DNA of 11,713 nucleotides from Thermodesulfovibrio sp. (GCA_027050975.1 JALUAR010000184.1:1-11713), one strand, 5' to 3'; shown: positions 5,985 through 11,713, counted from the stretch's first letter. The notes: a model not told the origin generated them from the sequence alone. Made by a program: numbers and translations.

Positions 5985-7064
5985 TCACCGTCCGAGGATC
6001 ACCTTTGCGATTTCCGGGGGCACGGCGATCCCCCCGATGTATCTTTGTTGATACCTGATCAGTCCTTCCCGGTATGGGTTATAGGCGAATGCCTCGGCAA
6101 GCCAGCGCTCTTCACGGAATAGCTTTTCAACCGTGTAGTTGAGCTTCAGGAATTCGTATATCGGATCTCTCAGTAGCCTGAATTTGTGCTGTATCCAGCT
6201 GTCCGCCTTTTTCAGGTCGTCTGATACTGTTCTAAGCACACCGTTTCGGAAGCGGTCTATTTCACGCTCAAGGTCGCCAAATAGCTGGACGCCGAAGGCC
6301 TCATACATCTTCCCAAAGGCACGCTCAAGGTATGAAGCCTTAGAGTCCACGACCTTTACGTCGTATTGGACCATATCAATCATATCGGTGATTTCTCTCT
6401 GAACCTGTGCGACCATCTTCTCTATACTCTCGGCAGTCTGTTCTATCAACCGGGTGAATTTCTCGTCTAGGGCCTTGATTGCTGTCCACACCGCCTTGGC
6501 CACTTTGCCGTCCCGCAGGTCCTTGACAATATCAGAAATCACCACAAAGGTAAATATGACCTCGGCTGATTTTCCGATTATCCCGATGAGCTTACCGAGT
6601 ATTGATGTTCTTATCCACTGTATAAATGACTTCAGGTATGTAATACCAAGGCCTATGTATTTGGTGATGAAGTTTACGATTGGCTTGAGCTTCATCCAGT
6701 ATGGGGCGATCCACTGGGCTATCCTCAACGACCATACTCTATACGTTGCCAGTAGCCAGTTCTTAACGTAAAGAAAGGCTATATATAGCTTTGTTAGCGT
6801 CGGGCTTGAGAGGATCCAGTTCATGATCGCCGCCGAATACGGGGCAATCATGAACTGTGCTACGACTATGATGATGGCAACGACAATAAAGGCAAGGATG
6901 ATGTATCTGTTTTCCCAGATTGCCCCTATGAACCGGGGCAGGAAGTCAAGTAAATACTCTTTTAGTGTCTCAAGGACGAACTTCATGAAGTCAATGAGCG
7001 CCTTGATGTGCTGCTCAAGTGCTTTAACGAGTATTATCGTTATAAGGGCGCCGATCCAGTCCAT
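5985..7064 (-). CDS. 359-aa multi-span membrane protein
   Basis: The N-terminal half is strongly hydrophobic. A clear membrane span lies at residues about 53-74 (YIILAFIVVAIIIVVAQFMI). Weaker spans or amphipathic helices lie near 4-20, 91-108, 128-146 and 157-180. The C-terminal half (residues 185-359) is hydrophilic and helical (EKFTRLIEQTAESIEKMVAQ), with a Tyr- and Arg-rich end. The gene follows a coiled-coil gene by five bases and precedes the 580-aa repeat protein by six, so the three are probably made together. The likely place is an internal virion membrane or a channel for genome delivery, by analogy with internal-membrane tailless viruses. No sequence family is recognised and the start has only a weak ribosome binding site. 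Confidence 0.83.
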   Translation of the reverse strand: MDWIGALITIILVKALEQHIKALIDFMKFVLETLKEYLLDFLPRFIGAIWENRYIILAFIVVAIIIVVAQFMIAPYSAAIMNWILSSPTLTKLYIAFLYVKNWLLATYRVWSLRIAQWIAPYWMKLKPIVNFITKYIGLGITYLKSFIQWIRTSILGKLIGIIGKSAEVIFTFVVISDIVKDLRDGKVAKAVWTAIKALDEKFTRLIEQTAESIEKMVAQVQREITDMIDMVQYDVKVVDSKASYLERAFGKMYEAFGVQLFGDLEREIDRFRNGVLRTVSDDLKKADSWIQHKFRLLRDPIYEFLKLNYTVEKLFREERWLAEAFAYNPYREGLIRYQQRYIGGIAVPPEIAKVILGR

Positions 7065-7069
7065 TGGCT

Positions 7070-7270
7070 TTAACTACCTGATCCAAACTCTTCCAGCAGC
7101 TGTTTTCTGAGTCTCTCCGCTTCCTCAAGCATTTGGTCAATCTGTGTTGTGTCGGCTCCGAGCCTCTTTAGTCTCTCTGACTCTGCTCTCATCGCCTGAA
7201 TGTCTTTCTCCATCTCTTTGAGCAGTTGCTCTTGTTCTTTGCTTAGCTTGATTCTAAACTCTGGCGTCAT
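7070..7270 (-). CDS. 66-aa coiled-coil protein
   Basis: This is a small, almost purely helical protein. Residues about 10-60 show heptad spacing (LSKEQEQLLKEMEKDIQAMR, then IDQMLEEAERLRKQLLEEF), typical of a coiled coil with one break near GADTTQ. The start is well supported: AGGAGGTGA lies four bases before the ATG, and the ATG overlaps the preceding stop as ATGA. It has no membrane span and no known motif. Its place between a helical protein and the membrane protein suggests a structural or assembly partner. No function is assigned. Confidence 0.78.
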   Translation of the reverse strand: MTPEFRIKLSKEQEQLLKEMEKDIQAMRAESERLKRLGADTTQIDQMLEEAERLRKQLLEEFGSGS

Positions 7271-7839
7271 GATTCACCTCCTTCTGATAAATATCCTGCC
7301 TGCTCTAACTTTTTCAAGTCATGATAAGCCTTCCATATCCTGTCAAAGTCCTCTTTTGTGAATATCTTTCCTGTCGGTAATAGTTTTCCGGGCATGACCT
7401 GCACATAATAAGTGTATTTGTCATTGAGCCAGTTAAGGTAATCCACGAATTTGGGAATATCCCGGATCATCTGTCTTACCCAGTTTGACGTTTTCGGATC
7501 CAGTTTAACGGGTTTAATAAAATCGCTTGCTTCCTTGACTCCGAATGTTTCTATTATGGTGTCACGTTCAATCTGTGCCATCTGTATCATTGCGGATCGG
7601 ATAAGGACTATGATCTTTGCAATCTGGATCCACGCCCAAGCCTCAAAGGTTCTCTGCTCTTTTTCCTGCTCTTTAAGCTTCTGGAACTCTTCCCACTTTT
7701 TTAGCTTTTCCTCTATGTATCTCTGCCGGGATGTCAGTTCGTCCTCTAATGCCCTGAGGACCGATAGCCATCTTTTTACCTCGTCAGCTCTCCGTTGTAG
7801 TTCATATGGAAGGTTCGGACGATTATCTCTATTTTTCAT
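7267..7839 (-). CDS. 190-aa helical protein with N-terminal coiled coil
   Basis: I do not recognise a family. Residues 12-68 form a long charged helix with coiled-coil character (LRALEDELTSRQRYIEEKLK). Residues 70-90 are more hydrophobic (AWAWIQIAKIIVLIRSAMIQ) and could lie in or on a membrane. The C-terminal half is globular, with aromatic residues (YLNWLNDKYTYYV) and an acidic end. The start overlaps the previous stop as ATGA, and the stop overlaps the next start in the same way. GC returns to about 50% within this gene, marking the left edge of the AT-rich block. A minor virion or assembly protein is the best guess from context. Confidence 0.8.
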   Translation of the reverse strand: MKNRDNRPNLPYELQRRADEVKRWLSVLRALEDELTSRQRYIEEKLKKWEEFQKLKEQEKEQRTFEAWAWIQIAKIIVLIRSAMIQMAQIERDTIIETFGVKEASDFIKPVKLDPKTSNWVRQMIRDIPKFVDYLNWLNDKYTYYVQVMPGKLLPTGKIFTKEDFDRIWKAYHDLKKLEQAGYLSEGGES

Positions 7840-8360
7840 GACCTTGGTATCACGATACCAAATATTTCCACAGTGACAGCTCTTGGATTTACTGTATCAG
7901 AATTATTTACAATCATTCTTATACGTTCAAAGGGCGTAGGCTGTCTTAATATTAACTGTATACTCTGGTCAAAGGTAGAATCATTTCTATTTAATAGAAA
8001 TACATCAAATAATGCATAAACTTGCGAACCGCCATAAAGGTGAAATCCCCTTTTTTGAACAGTTCCTCCTGAATCTACAAGCCTTCCTTCTCTATCTGTT
8101 AGTAAACCTGTTATATTTGCAACCCTTGAAGATAGCATATACTCATTCCCAAAAATTGTAATATATAAACGGTCTGTTCCAACATAGTTATAATTACTAT
8201 TATCCAACCCAATAGCTAAATGTGTCCACAACGGATTAACTGTATTAGGCGACACATCAAATAATGTAAAATCTGTGGCACTAGCAGGCACAGTAACAAG
8301 TTGAGATAATGAGATAACCTCTACATTACTAAATGCAGGAATTGTCTCAATCGTAATCAT
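7836..8360 (-). CDS. Beta-rich virion protein, AT-rich paralog B
   Basis: The 174 residues are mostly alternating strands, consistent with a single jelly-roll capsid or spike protein. It is a diverged paralog of the gene just upstream. Shared landmarks are VPA-x-A near residue 25 followed by F-x-L/V-FD-L/V-S, an ITI-x-G-x-EY-x-L block near residues 67-76, and a C-terminal R-x-P-x-P-x-x-R segment followed by N-x-D-T-x-N (residues about 139-157). GGAGGG stands seven bases before the ATG. GC is about one third, against about one half in the genes outside the pair, and codons end mostly in A or T, so the pair looks acquired from an AT-rich source. A receptor-binding, penton or spike role is inferred. 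Confidence 0.83.
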   Translation of the reverse strand: MITIETIPAFSNVEVISLSQLVTVPASATDFTLFDVSPNTVNPLWTHLAIGLDNSNYNYVGTDRLYITIFGNEYMLSSRVANITGLLTDREGRLVDSGGTVQKRGFHLYGGSQVYALFDVFLLNRNDSTFDQSIQLILRQPTPFERIRMIVNNSDTVNPRAVTVEIFGIVIPRS

Positions 8361-8372
8361 TTTATTGCCCTC

Positions 8373-8891
8373 CTATCCTTTTCCAGAAGTAAATAATACA
8401 AAGTATGAAAAATAATAGTTATAAGCGTTATTTGTATCTGCGTTATCACATAACAACGATAATCTTGAACATGGAATAGGTCTTCTAAGCTTAAGTCTAT
8501 ATATTGATAGCCAAGTAGTCTGGTTTATATCAACCACTTCTTTTTCAAAGGGATAAGGCATGTGGACAACCTCTTGGTTATTTATTGCTATCGTTCTACC
8601 TAAAGAATCTTTTATTTCGCCCCAATCACTATACGATATTAGCCCTGTTGCGTGTAATACATACTCAGTTCCATCTATCGTTATAGCTAATTTGTCGCCA
8701 AGAGTTCCATCGGCTACATCATTCTGTATCATTATATCTGCTTCATGTAAATACGGATTAGGTATATCCACTGATAAATCAAATACTCTAAAATTACTTG
8801 CCCCCGCTGGCACTACCACAGAAGTTCTTGGCGATGTAAAAACTCTTACCTGATCAGGCACATCTCCTGTTATTTTCCATCTTGTAAACAT
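8373..8891 (-). CDS. Beta-rich virion protein, AT-rich paralog A
   Basis: The chosen ATG (8889-8891) overlaps the previous stop as TAATG and has GGGGTGGAG upstream; a GTG three codons earlier is the alternative. The 172-residue product is strand-rich, with VVVPAGASNFRVFDLS near residues 25-40, LAITIDGTEYVLHATG near 68-83 and LRRPIPCSRLSLLCDNADTN near 132-151. It aligns along its length with the next gene, so the pair arose by duplication and then diverged. Codons are strongly A/T-ending (AGA, TTT, ATA), unlike the flanking genes. A single jelly-roll capsid, penton or host-recognition protein is likely by fold pattern and position, but no family is recognised. Confidence 0.83.
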   Translation of the reverse strand: MFTRWKITGDVPDQVRVFTSPRTSVVVPAGASNFRVFDLSVDIPNPYLHEADIMIQNDVADGTLGDKLAITIDGTEYVLHATGLISYSDWGEIKDSLGRTIAINNQEVVHMPYPFEKEVVDINQTTWLSIYRLKLRRPIPCSRLSLLCDNADTNNAYNYYFSYFVLFTSGKG

Positions 8892-9373
8892 TATCTCCAC
8901 CCCGCAACTTGAATGTCCTGAGCGTTCGCCGTGTCTGTGTTCGTGACTCTGACAGCGAGCGTGGTGCTGTCAAAAGAGTAGTATGAACCTGACGGTATCT
9001 CTATCACACCGCCGAAGACTGTCCCGTCTGTGGATTTCTCTATTTGCATCGCAGCTCCGTATGTCCAGATTTCCACGCGTGATACTGCCGATGTGAAGGT
9101 GATTGTCACTGAACCGCCGGCGGGGACACTTTGCTTGGATACTTCGTATGTGTCCAAAACCGCTGGAAGTGAGGATACCTTTAGGATTCCCCCCGCTGTT
9201 GCCTTGAGCCTGACCGGGTTTCCTGAAGTTTCATCCTCTGCGAAAAGGTGTGCCAGAACCCTGCGGATGATGTTTGTGATGTAGAATTCCTGCACATATT
9301 CGGGTTCGTATGTGTCTTCCGTGTTATAGTTCTTTGTTGGTTTTTGCCAAAACTCTTTAGGCTCAACTGCCAT
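8891..9373 (-). CDS. 160-aa beta-rich virion protein
   Basis: The first 60 residues are charged and Tyr/Asp/Glu-rich with one helix (YITNIIRRVLAHLFAED). Next comes a PVRL-K-A-x-x-GG-x-LKVS segment (53-68), a pattern I associate with phage structural proteins. Residues 75-160 are strands with small polar residues (SVPAGGSVTITFTSAVSRVE, then LAVRVTNTDTANAQDIQVAG), resembling a small jelly-roll. The gene overlaps the preceding small gene by 11 bases. It has normal GC for the genome, so the AT-rich block begins only at the next gene. It is probably a minor capsid or spike component. Confidence 0.8.
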   Translation of the reverse strand: MAVEPKEFWQKPTKNYNTEDTYEPEYVQEFYITNIIRRVLAHLFAEDETSGNPVRLKATAGGILKVSSLPAVLDTYEVSKQSVPAGGSVTITFTSAVSRVEIWTYGAAMQIEKSTDGTVFGGVIEIPSGSYYSFDSTTLAVRVTNTDTANAQDIQVAGWR

Positions 9374-9560
9374 TATCGGCGTTCTCCTCTGTTATCACCG
9401 CCTTGAGCCTTTTACCTATCTGCTTCTCAAGCTTTTTTAACTCACCTACAAATATATTGTGTGCCTTACGGACCTTGATCTGTTGCTTAATCAGATTATG
9501 GTCTTTGATAAGCCTCCATTTTATTGAATCGCTGTCATATAGCGTGTATCTATCCTTCAT
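9363..9560 (-). CDS. 65-aa basic helical protein
   Basis: This is a small protein rich in Lys, Arg and Ile (DHNLIKQQIKVRKAHNIFVG, then ELKKLEKQIGKRLKAV), predicted to be two helices with a clear positive charge, ending in a short acidic tail. The start overlaps the preceding stop as ATGA and the end overlaps the next gene by 11 bases, so all three should be co-translated. It sits within the virion module between two beta-rich proteins. A DNA-contacting capsid lining or assembly factor is conceivable, but nothing specific is recognised. Confidence 0.72.
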   Translation of the reverse strand: MKDRYTLYDSDSIKWRLIKDHNLIKQQIKVRKAHNIFVGELKKLEKQIGKRLKAVITEENADNGS

Positions 9561-9889
9561 GTAGCTACCTCATACTCATAGACCACCGTTATGTCAGTCG
9601 CTGTGCCCCCACATCGTATTGCCGGCTTAAGCGTCTTTCCTATCTCCAACTCAATCTCAACCGGAAGTTCAAATTTTGGCGTATCGGTATTTAGGCTTAG
9701 CACGTCATCGTGAACGTTTGCGACCCTTTCCTTTTCTATCCAGAGTTCTGCATAGTTGCCCTGCCGTGCGGATGTTATTATCCATACCCGCTTTATGCTC
9801 TTGCGCTCTGCTTCCGTGCTTGTCAGCCCGTTGCCATAGACAGTTGAATTAGCCACTCCGGTGATTGTTTCTGAAGCGTAAAACCTCAT
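9557..9889 (-). CDS. 110-aa single jelly-roll-like protein, related to the capsid N-terminal half
   Basis: This strand-rich protein has a layout close to the first half of the 302-aa capsid candidate. In order there is a KRVWIITS strand (34-41), YAELWIEKERVANV (46-59), a FELPVEIELEIGKTL segment (73-87) and a terminal ATDITVVYEYE (96-106). The matching capsid segments are IKGIYVSS, FASIYIDKTTVGFF, FMGFPVAEGQTLII and AKCTVVYDKYD. I infer a single-domain relative of the capsid protein, such as a penton or other minor capsid protein. The start overlaps the capsid stop as TGATG and the stop overlaps the next start as ATGA. Confidence 0.8.
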   Translation of the reverse strand: MRFYASETITGVANSTVYGNGLTSTEAERKSIKRVWIITSARQGNYAELWIEKERVANVHDDVLSLNTDTPKFELPVEIELEIGKTLKPAIRCGGTATDITVVYEYEVAT

Positions 9890-10797
9890 CAGCCTGCCCT
9901 CCTGACTCTCATGATGAGTCCTATCTCAAGGTCCTCGGCTGTCAGGTTCATACTTCCGGCGCTGACGGCTGTTGTGATGTAGGCGTTCAGCTCCTCACCG
10001 GCTCCGAAGGTTAGGGGCTCTTCAAAGAAGTATGGCCAGCGCTGATCAATATCTGAGTAGTAGCCGATTAGGCTTTGCCCGGTCCCGTATTGCACTCCGT
10101 CTGAAGTCGGCGACGCGCCGGTCATGATGATCCCGTCCTTGTTGTCGTCCAATAGGACTACCCTCTCCTTGATGAACTTCAAGAAGGTTGAGTTTGCTTT
10201 GTTGGCGCCGGTCCCGCTCGTCCTTCCCACATCACTTGCCAGAATGCCGAGAATCTCAATCTCTGTCCGTGCCGGCACGTCCACCCCAAAGGGGAAGGCG
10301 GGAAATTCTGCAGGGTTCTGGGAGCTGTTTATCAGGACATCACCAGCAGAAGTGGGAGCGGAGCTTGGGCGTCCGTAGTTAATGAACACATATGAGTCTG
10401 CCTCGGTCCCGTTCTCTTGTTTCGTGTCTATGTCGCCAGCGTCATACTTATCATATACGACCGTGCACTTTGCATTAGTTGCGCCTACGTTCTTAATGAT
10501 TAGCGTCTGTCCTTCTGCTACCGGAAAGCCCATGAAGATTTCCCTCTCCCTGAGAATGTCAAGCAGATTCTTGTTACGTTGCTCATCCTGAAGCGGGTAA
10601 AAAAGGTGATTACCCCTTGCTCCCCCTACTCTGAAAAATCCGACCGTGGTCTTGTCAATATAGATACTTGCGAAGTCTGAGCCGGGCGAGCTTACGTATA
10701 TGCCTTTGATGAGAAGTGACTCTCCGGTTTTGGCTTGCAGTTCATAATCGCCTGTCCCGGAGAAAGTCCGGACCATATTACGCTCTTTGAGTGCCAT
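9889..10797 (-). CDS. Probable major capsid protein, likely double jelly-roll
   Basis: The 302 residues are strand-rich throughout and split into two halves joined near residues 120-135 (DAGDIDTKQENGTEAD). The first half holds LLIKGIYVSS, FASIYIDKTTVGFFRVGG and PVAEGQTLIIKNVGATNAKC. The second holds a DVPARTEIEILGILASDVG strand region, VVLLDDNKDGIIMTG, FGAGEELNAYITTAVS and a closing DLEIGLIMRVRR. Two beta-sandwich halves in one chain of about 300 residues suit a small double jelly-roll major capsid protein as found in tailless icosahedral viruses. It has a good binding site (GAGAGGTGAGGTGG before the ATG) and is the largest protein of the virion block. The fold is inferred from pattern only; sequence motifs for such capsid proteins are weak. 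Confidence 0.78.
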   Translation of the reverse strand: MALKERNMVRTFSGTGDYELQAKTGESLLIKGIYVSSPGSDFASIYIDKTTVGFFRVGGARGNHLFYPLQDEQRNKNLLDILREREIFMGFPVAEGQTLIIKNVGATNAKCTVVYDKYDAGDIDTKQENGTEADSYVFINYGRPSSAPTSAGDVLINSSQNPAEFPAFPFGVDVPARTEIEILGILASDVGRTSGTGANKANSTFLKFIKERVVLLDDNKDGIIMTGASPTSDGVQYGTGQSLIGYYSDIDQRWPYFFEEPLTFGAGEELNAYITTAVSAGSMNLTAEDLEIGLIMRVRRAG

Positions 10798-10812
10798 TCC
10801 ACCTCACCTCTC

Positions 10813-11232
10813 TTAACGCTTCCTGAACTTTGACATTTCTCTGATCCATGCGACTGCTCTCTGGATCCTGTCTTCAAGGGTCCTGTCAGGCATGCCGTCA
10901 ATTTTCCTCTTCACGTTTTCAACGTATGGGATTAGCTGTCCCATGAAGTCCTCCATCTTGCTCCTGGCGTCTTCAACCCCTTGCGGAAGTCTTGCGAGAC
11001 CCTTCTCAAGGACCTTGCTCTTCCAGTCTTCAAGGCTGACTCTGTCCAAGCCAGCCTCCCACTTGCCCGTATCAATTGCCTCTATGATACGGGCCTTCAT
11101 CTTCTCTTTTTTGGCCTTGGCCTTCTGGGCCGGGTTCTCCGTGACAGCCTCAACGCCCCGCCTTATGTCTTCAGTAGCACCGCTTAGCCTACGGCTCCAC
11201 TTCTCTGCTATCTCCCTCGGATCTCTTGCCAT
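10813..11232 (-). CDS. 139-aa helical protein upstream of the capsid gene
   Basis: The start is the ATG at 11230-11232, seven bases after a full GGAGG; the GTG two codons earlier lies against the binding site and is unlikely. The product is helical, basic and without membrane spans. Its layout is distinctive: RGVEAVTENPAQKAKAKKEK (25-44), TGKWEAGLDRVSLEDWK (53-69), LEKGLARLPQGVEDARSKME (72-91), and TLEDRIQRAVAWIREMSKF (118-136). I associate this pattern with small uncharacterised proteins in phage genomes, close to structural genes. Scaffold, cement or internal virion protein are the likely options. It ends 15 bases before the capsid ATG. Confidence 0.82.
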   Translation of the reverse strand: MARDPREIAEKWSRRLSGATEDIRRGVEAVTENPAQKAKAKKEKMKARIIEAIDTGKWEAGLDRVSLEDWKSKVLEKGLARLPQGVEDARSKMEDFMGQLIPYVENVKRKIDGMPDRTLEDRIQRAVAWIREMSKFRKR

Positions 11233-11245
11233 CGTCACACCTCCT

Positions 11246-11347
11246 TTAAATCAATCGCTTCAGCACCCTGAGGATGCTGATGATTCTCAGAGCGTATCCG
11301 AGAATGACCAGCACCCACTTTATAGCCCGCTTGGCCCTCTTGCTCAT
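11246..11347 (-). CDS. 33-aa basic membrane peptide
   Basis: This short gene fills the gap between the first gene and the 139-aa gene. Its ATG (11345-11347) overlaps the preceding stop as ATGA. The product begins MSKRAKRAIKW, has one hydrophobic stretch over residues 11-29 (WVLVILGYALRIISILRVL) and ends in KRLI. There are positive charges on both sides and no acidic residue at all. The stop lies just before the GGAGG of the next gene. It could be a virion membrane peptide, a membrane-active lysis peptide or a DNA-binding helix; no function is shown. Confidence 0.5.
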   Translation of the reverse strand: MSKRAKRAIKWVLVILGYALRIISILRVLKRLI

Positions 11348-11550
11348 ACATCATCCTCGTCGCTATCCTCACATAGATAGACTTTTACGAATAGCAAAAC
11401 CTGCCTAACTACGTCTAACCCAATATCGTCGTATTCGTTAGGCGTGTCTTTGACTTTGCTCTCAATACGATTGATGATGACCTCTACGATTGGGATGGCC
11501 AAGTTGCAGATGAGCACCTTCACCAACGGACTGACCCTCATCTTACCCAT
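11344..11550 (-). CDS. 68-aa hypothetical protein, first gene from the right terminus
   Basis: The first gene of the array encodes an unrecognised protein. The reading frame opens at a GTG at 11617-11619 (91 aa), but the TATA-like element at 11637-11644 would place transcription start near 11614, beyond that codon. I therefore prefer the ATG at 11548-11550; an ATG three codons later is also possible. None has a clear ribosome binding site. The protein has a mildly hydrophobic helix (VSPLVKVLICNLAIPIVEVI), a central polar part, a second hydrophobic helix (VVRQVLLFVKVYL), and a very acidic end (CEDSDEDDV). The stop overlaps the next start as ATGA. Confidence 0.55.
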   Translation of the reverse strand: MGKMRVSPLVKVLICNLAIPIVEVIINRIESKVKDTPNEYDDIGLDVVRQVLLFVKVYLCEDSDEDDV

Positions 11551-11635
11551 GCAATATACATCGTCAGATTTGAAGATGCAAGTCTTTTTTATTTGAGACC
11601 GTCCCCCACCATACCCCACTGCGTAACTTAGGTAA

Positions 11636-11645
11636 TCTATATATC
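11636..11645 (-). promoter_or_regulatory. TATA-like element, candidate main promoter
   Basis: On the minus strand GATATATAG lies in an AT-rich stretch just inside the right terminal repeat and upstream of the first gene. If the host is archaeal, this spacing would start transcription near 11610-11616 and could drive the whole one-strand gene array. It is AT-rich by background too, so the call is tentative. Confidence 0.35.
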
Positions 11646-11648
11646 CAT

Positions 11649-11685
11649 ATATTAGAATATGCGAATATTCTTATCCCGCTTTTCC
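11649..11685. repeat. Right copy of an imperfect terminal inverted repeat
   Basis: This copy pairs with the reverse complement of 1-37 (28 of 37 matches, 12-base perfect core at 11649-11660). A further 28 bases lie outside it (11686-11713), ending ATAGTATATAAT. If both termini were equal, the left end would be missing roughly those 28 bases. Confidence 0.55.
11654..11671. repeat. Terminal hairpin (7-bp stem, GCGA loop)
   Basis: AGAATAT and ATATTCT flank a four-base GCGA loop within the right terminal repeat. At the left end the corresponding bases (15-32) can still form five of the seven pairs around a TACG loop despite the sequence differences. This suggests a shape that matters for replication or for protein binding at the ends. 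Confidence 0.4.
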
Positions 11686-11691
11686 GAAAAT

Positions 11692-11707
11692 TACTATGGG
11701 TATAGTA
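11692..11707. repeat. Outer terminal hairpin (6-bp stem)
   Basis: TACTAT and ATAGTA surround a GGGT loop in the last 22 bases of the window, outside the part matched at the left end. The stem is short and AT-rich, so it may be incidental. Confidence 0.25.
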
Positions 11708-11713
11708 TATAAT

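Noticed and set aside
7451..7876. 141-codon plus-strand open frame rich in Ser and Cys
   Set aside because: Shadow of the 190-aa helical gene on the minus strand; no ribosome binding site or sensible composition.
10692..10901. 69-codon minus-strand frame overlapping the capsid start
   Set aside because: Out of frame with both the 139-aa gene and the capsid gene, no binding site, and unusual composition.
251..11100. The 7-mer CTCAAGG recurs many times on the plus strand
   Set aside because: At the sites I translated, its complement reads CTT GAG, a common Leu-Glu pair in the helical proteins; I see no regular spacing or intergenic placement that would make it a signal.
10892..11380. 162-codon plus-strand open frame
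   Set aside because: It runs across three minus-strand genes with coupled starts and strong binding sites; composition is that of an antisense shadow.

Overview
The window looks like an almost complete, small, linear double-stranded DNA virus genome of about 11.7 kb. It encodes a protein-primed family B DNA polymerase. All 23 genes I can support lie on the minus strand, so the map reads from the right end (about 11,713) to the left end (about 1). The two ends share an imperfect inverted repeat (28 of 37 positions match, including a perfect 12-mer). That, together with the polymerase type, is what a linear genome with terminal inverted repeats would show. The right end runs about 28 bases beyond its left counterpart, so the left end is probably slightly incomplete.

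Host. There is no rRNA, tRNA or host gene to fix the taxonomy. Ribosome binding sites are strong and of the GGAGGTGA / GGTGA type, and GC is near 50% outside one AT-rich block. The size, polymerase, single-strand gene order and likely jelly-roll capsid proteins remind me of small tailless viruses of anaerobic archaea, in particular the Chaacviridae described from ANME-1 (Methanophagales) metagenomes. That is a recollection-based inference; a bacterial host is not excluded, and the M15 peptidase would fit one.

Layout in transcription order. (1) Right terminus: terminal repeat with a hairpin, a TATA-like element, then a small acidic protein and a 33-residue basic membrane peptide. (2) Virion module, 11232-7836: a helical protein, the probable major capsid protein (302 aa, likely double jelly-roll), a 110-aa protein that resembles its first half, a 65-aa basic protein, a 160-aa beta-rich protein, and two AT-rich paralogous beta-rich proteins. 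(3) Helical and membrane module, 7839-4236: two coiled-coil proteins, a 359-aa multi-span membrane protein and a 580-aa helical-repeat protein. (4) Lysis-like cassette, 4236-3662: a 46-aa basic protein, a 32-aa membrane peptide with a GTG start, and an M15-type metallopeptidase. (5) Four small proteins of unknown function, 3631-2493, two of which share 122 bases in different frames. (6) Replication end, 2493-31: a 145-aa protein placed where a terminal protein gene would be expected, the DNA polymerase, and an 80-aa unknown.

How the genes fit together. Almost every junction is an ATGA, TGATG or TAATG overlap or a gap under 31 bases. The genome may therefore be one long translationally coupled transcript started near the right terminus. 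Structural proteins come first and the polymerase near the end. No gene-free stretch exceeds about 165 bases. I see no integrase, packaging ATPase (no Walker A motif), CRISPR array, RNA gene or insertion sequence. The two most striking sequence observations are that the polymerase appears to have lost the acidic residues of all three exonuclease motifs, and that two adjacent paralogous genes have GC near 33% in a genome near 50%.
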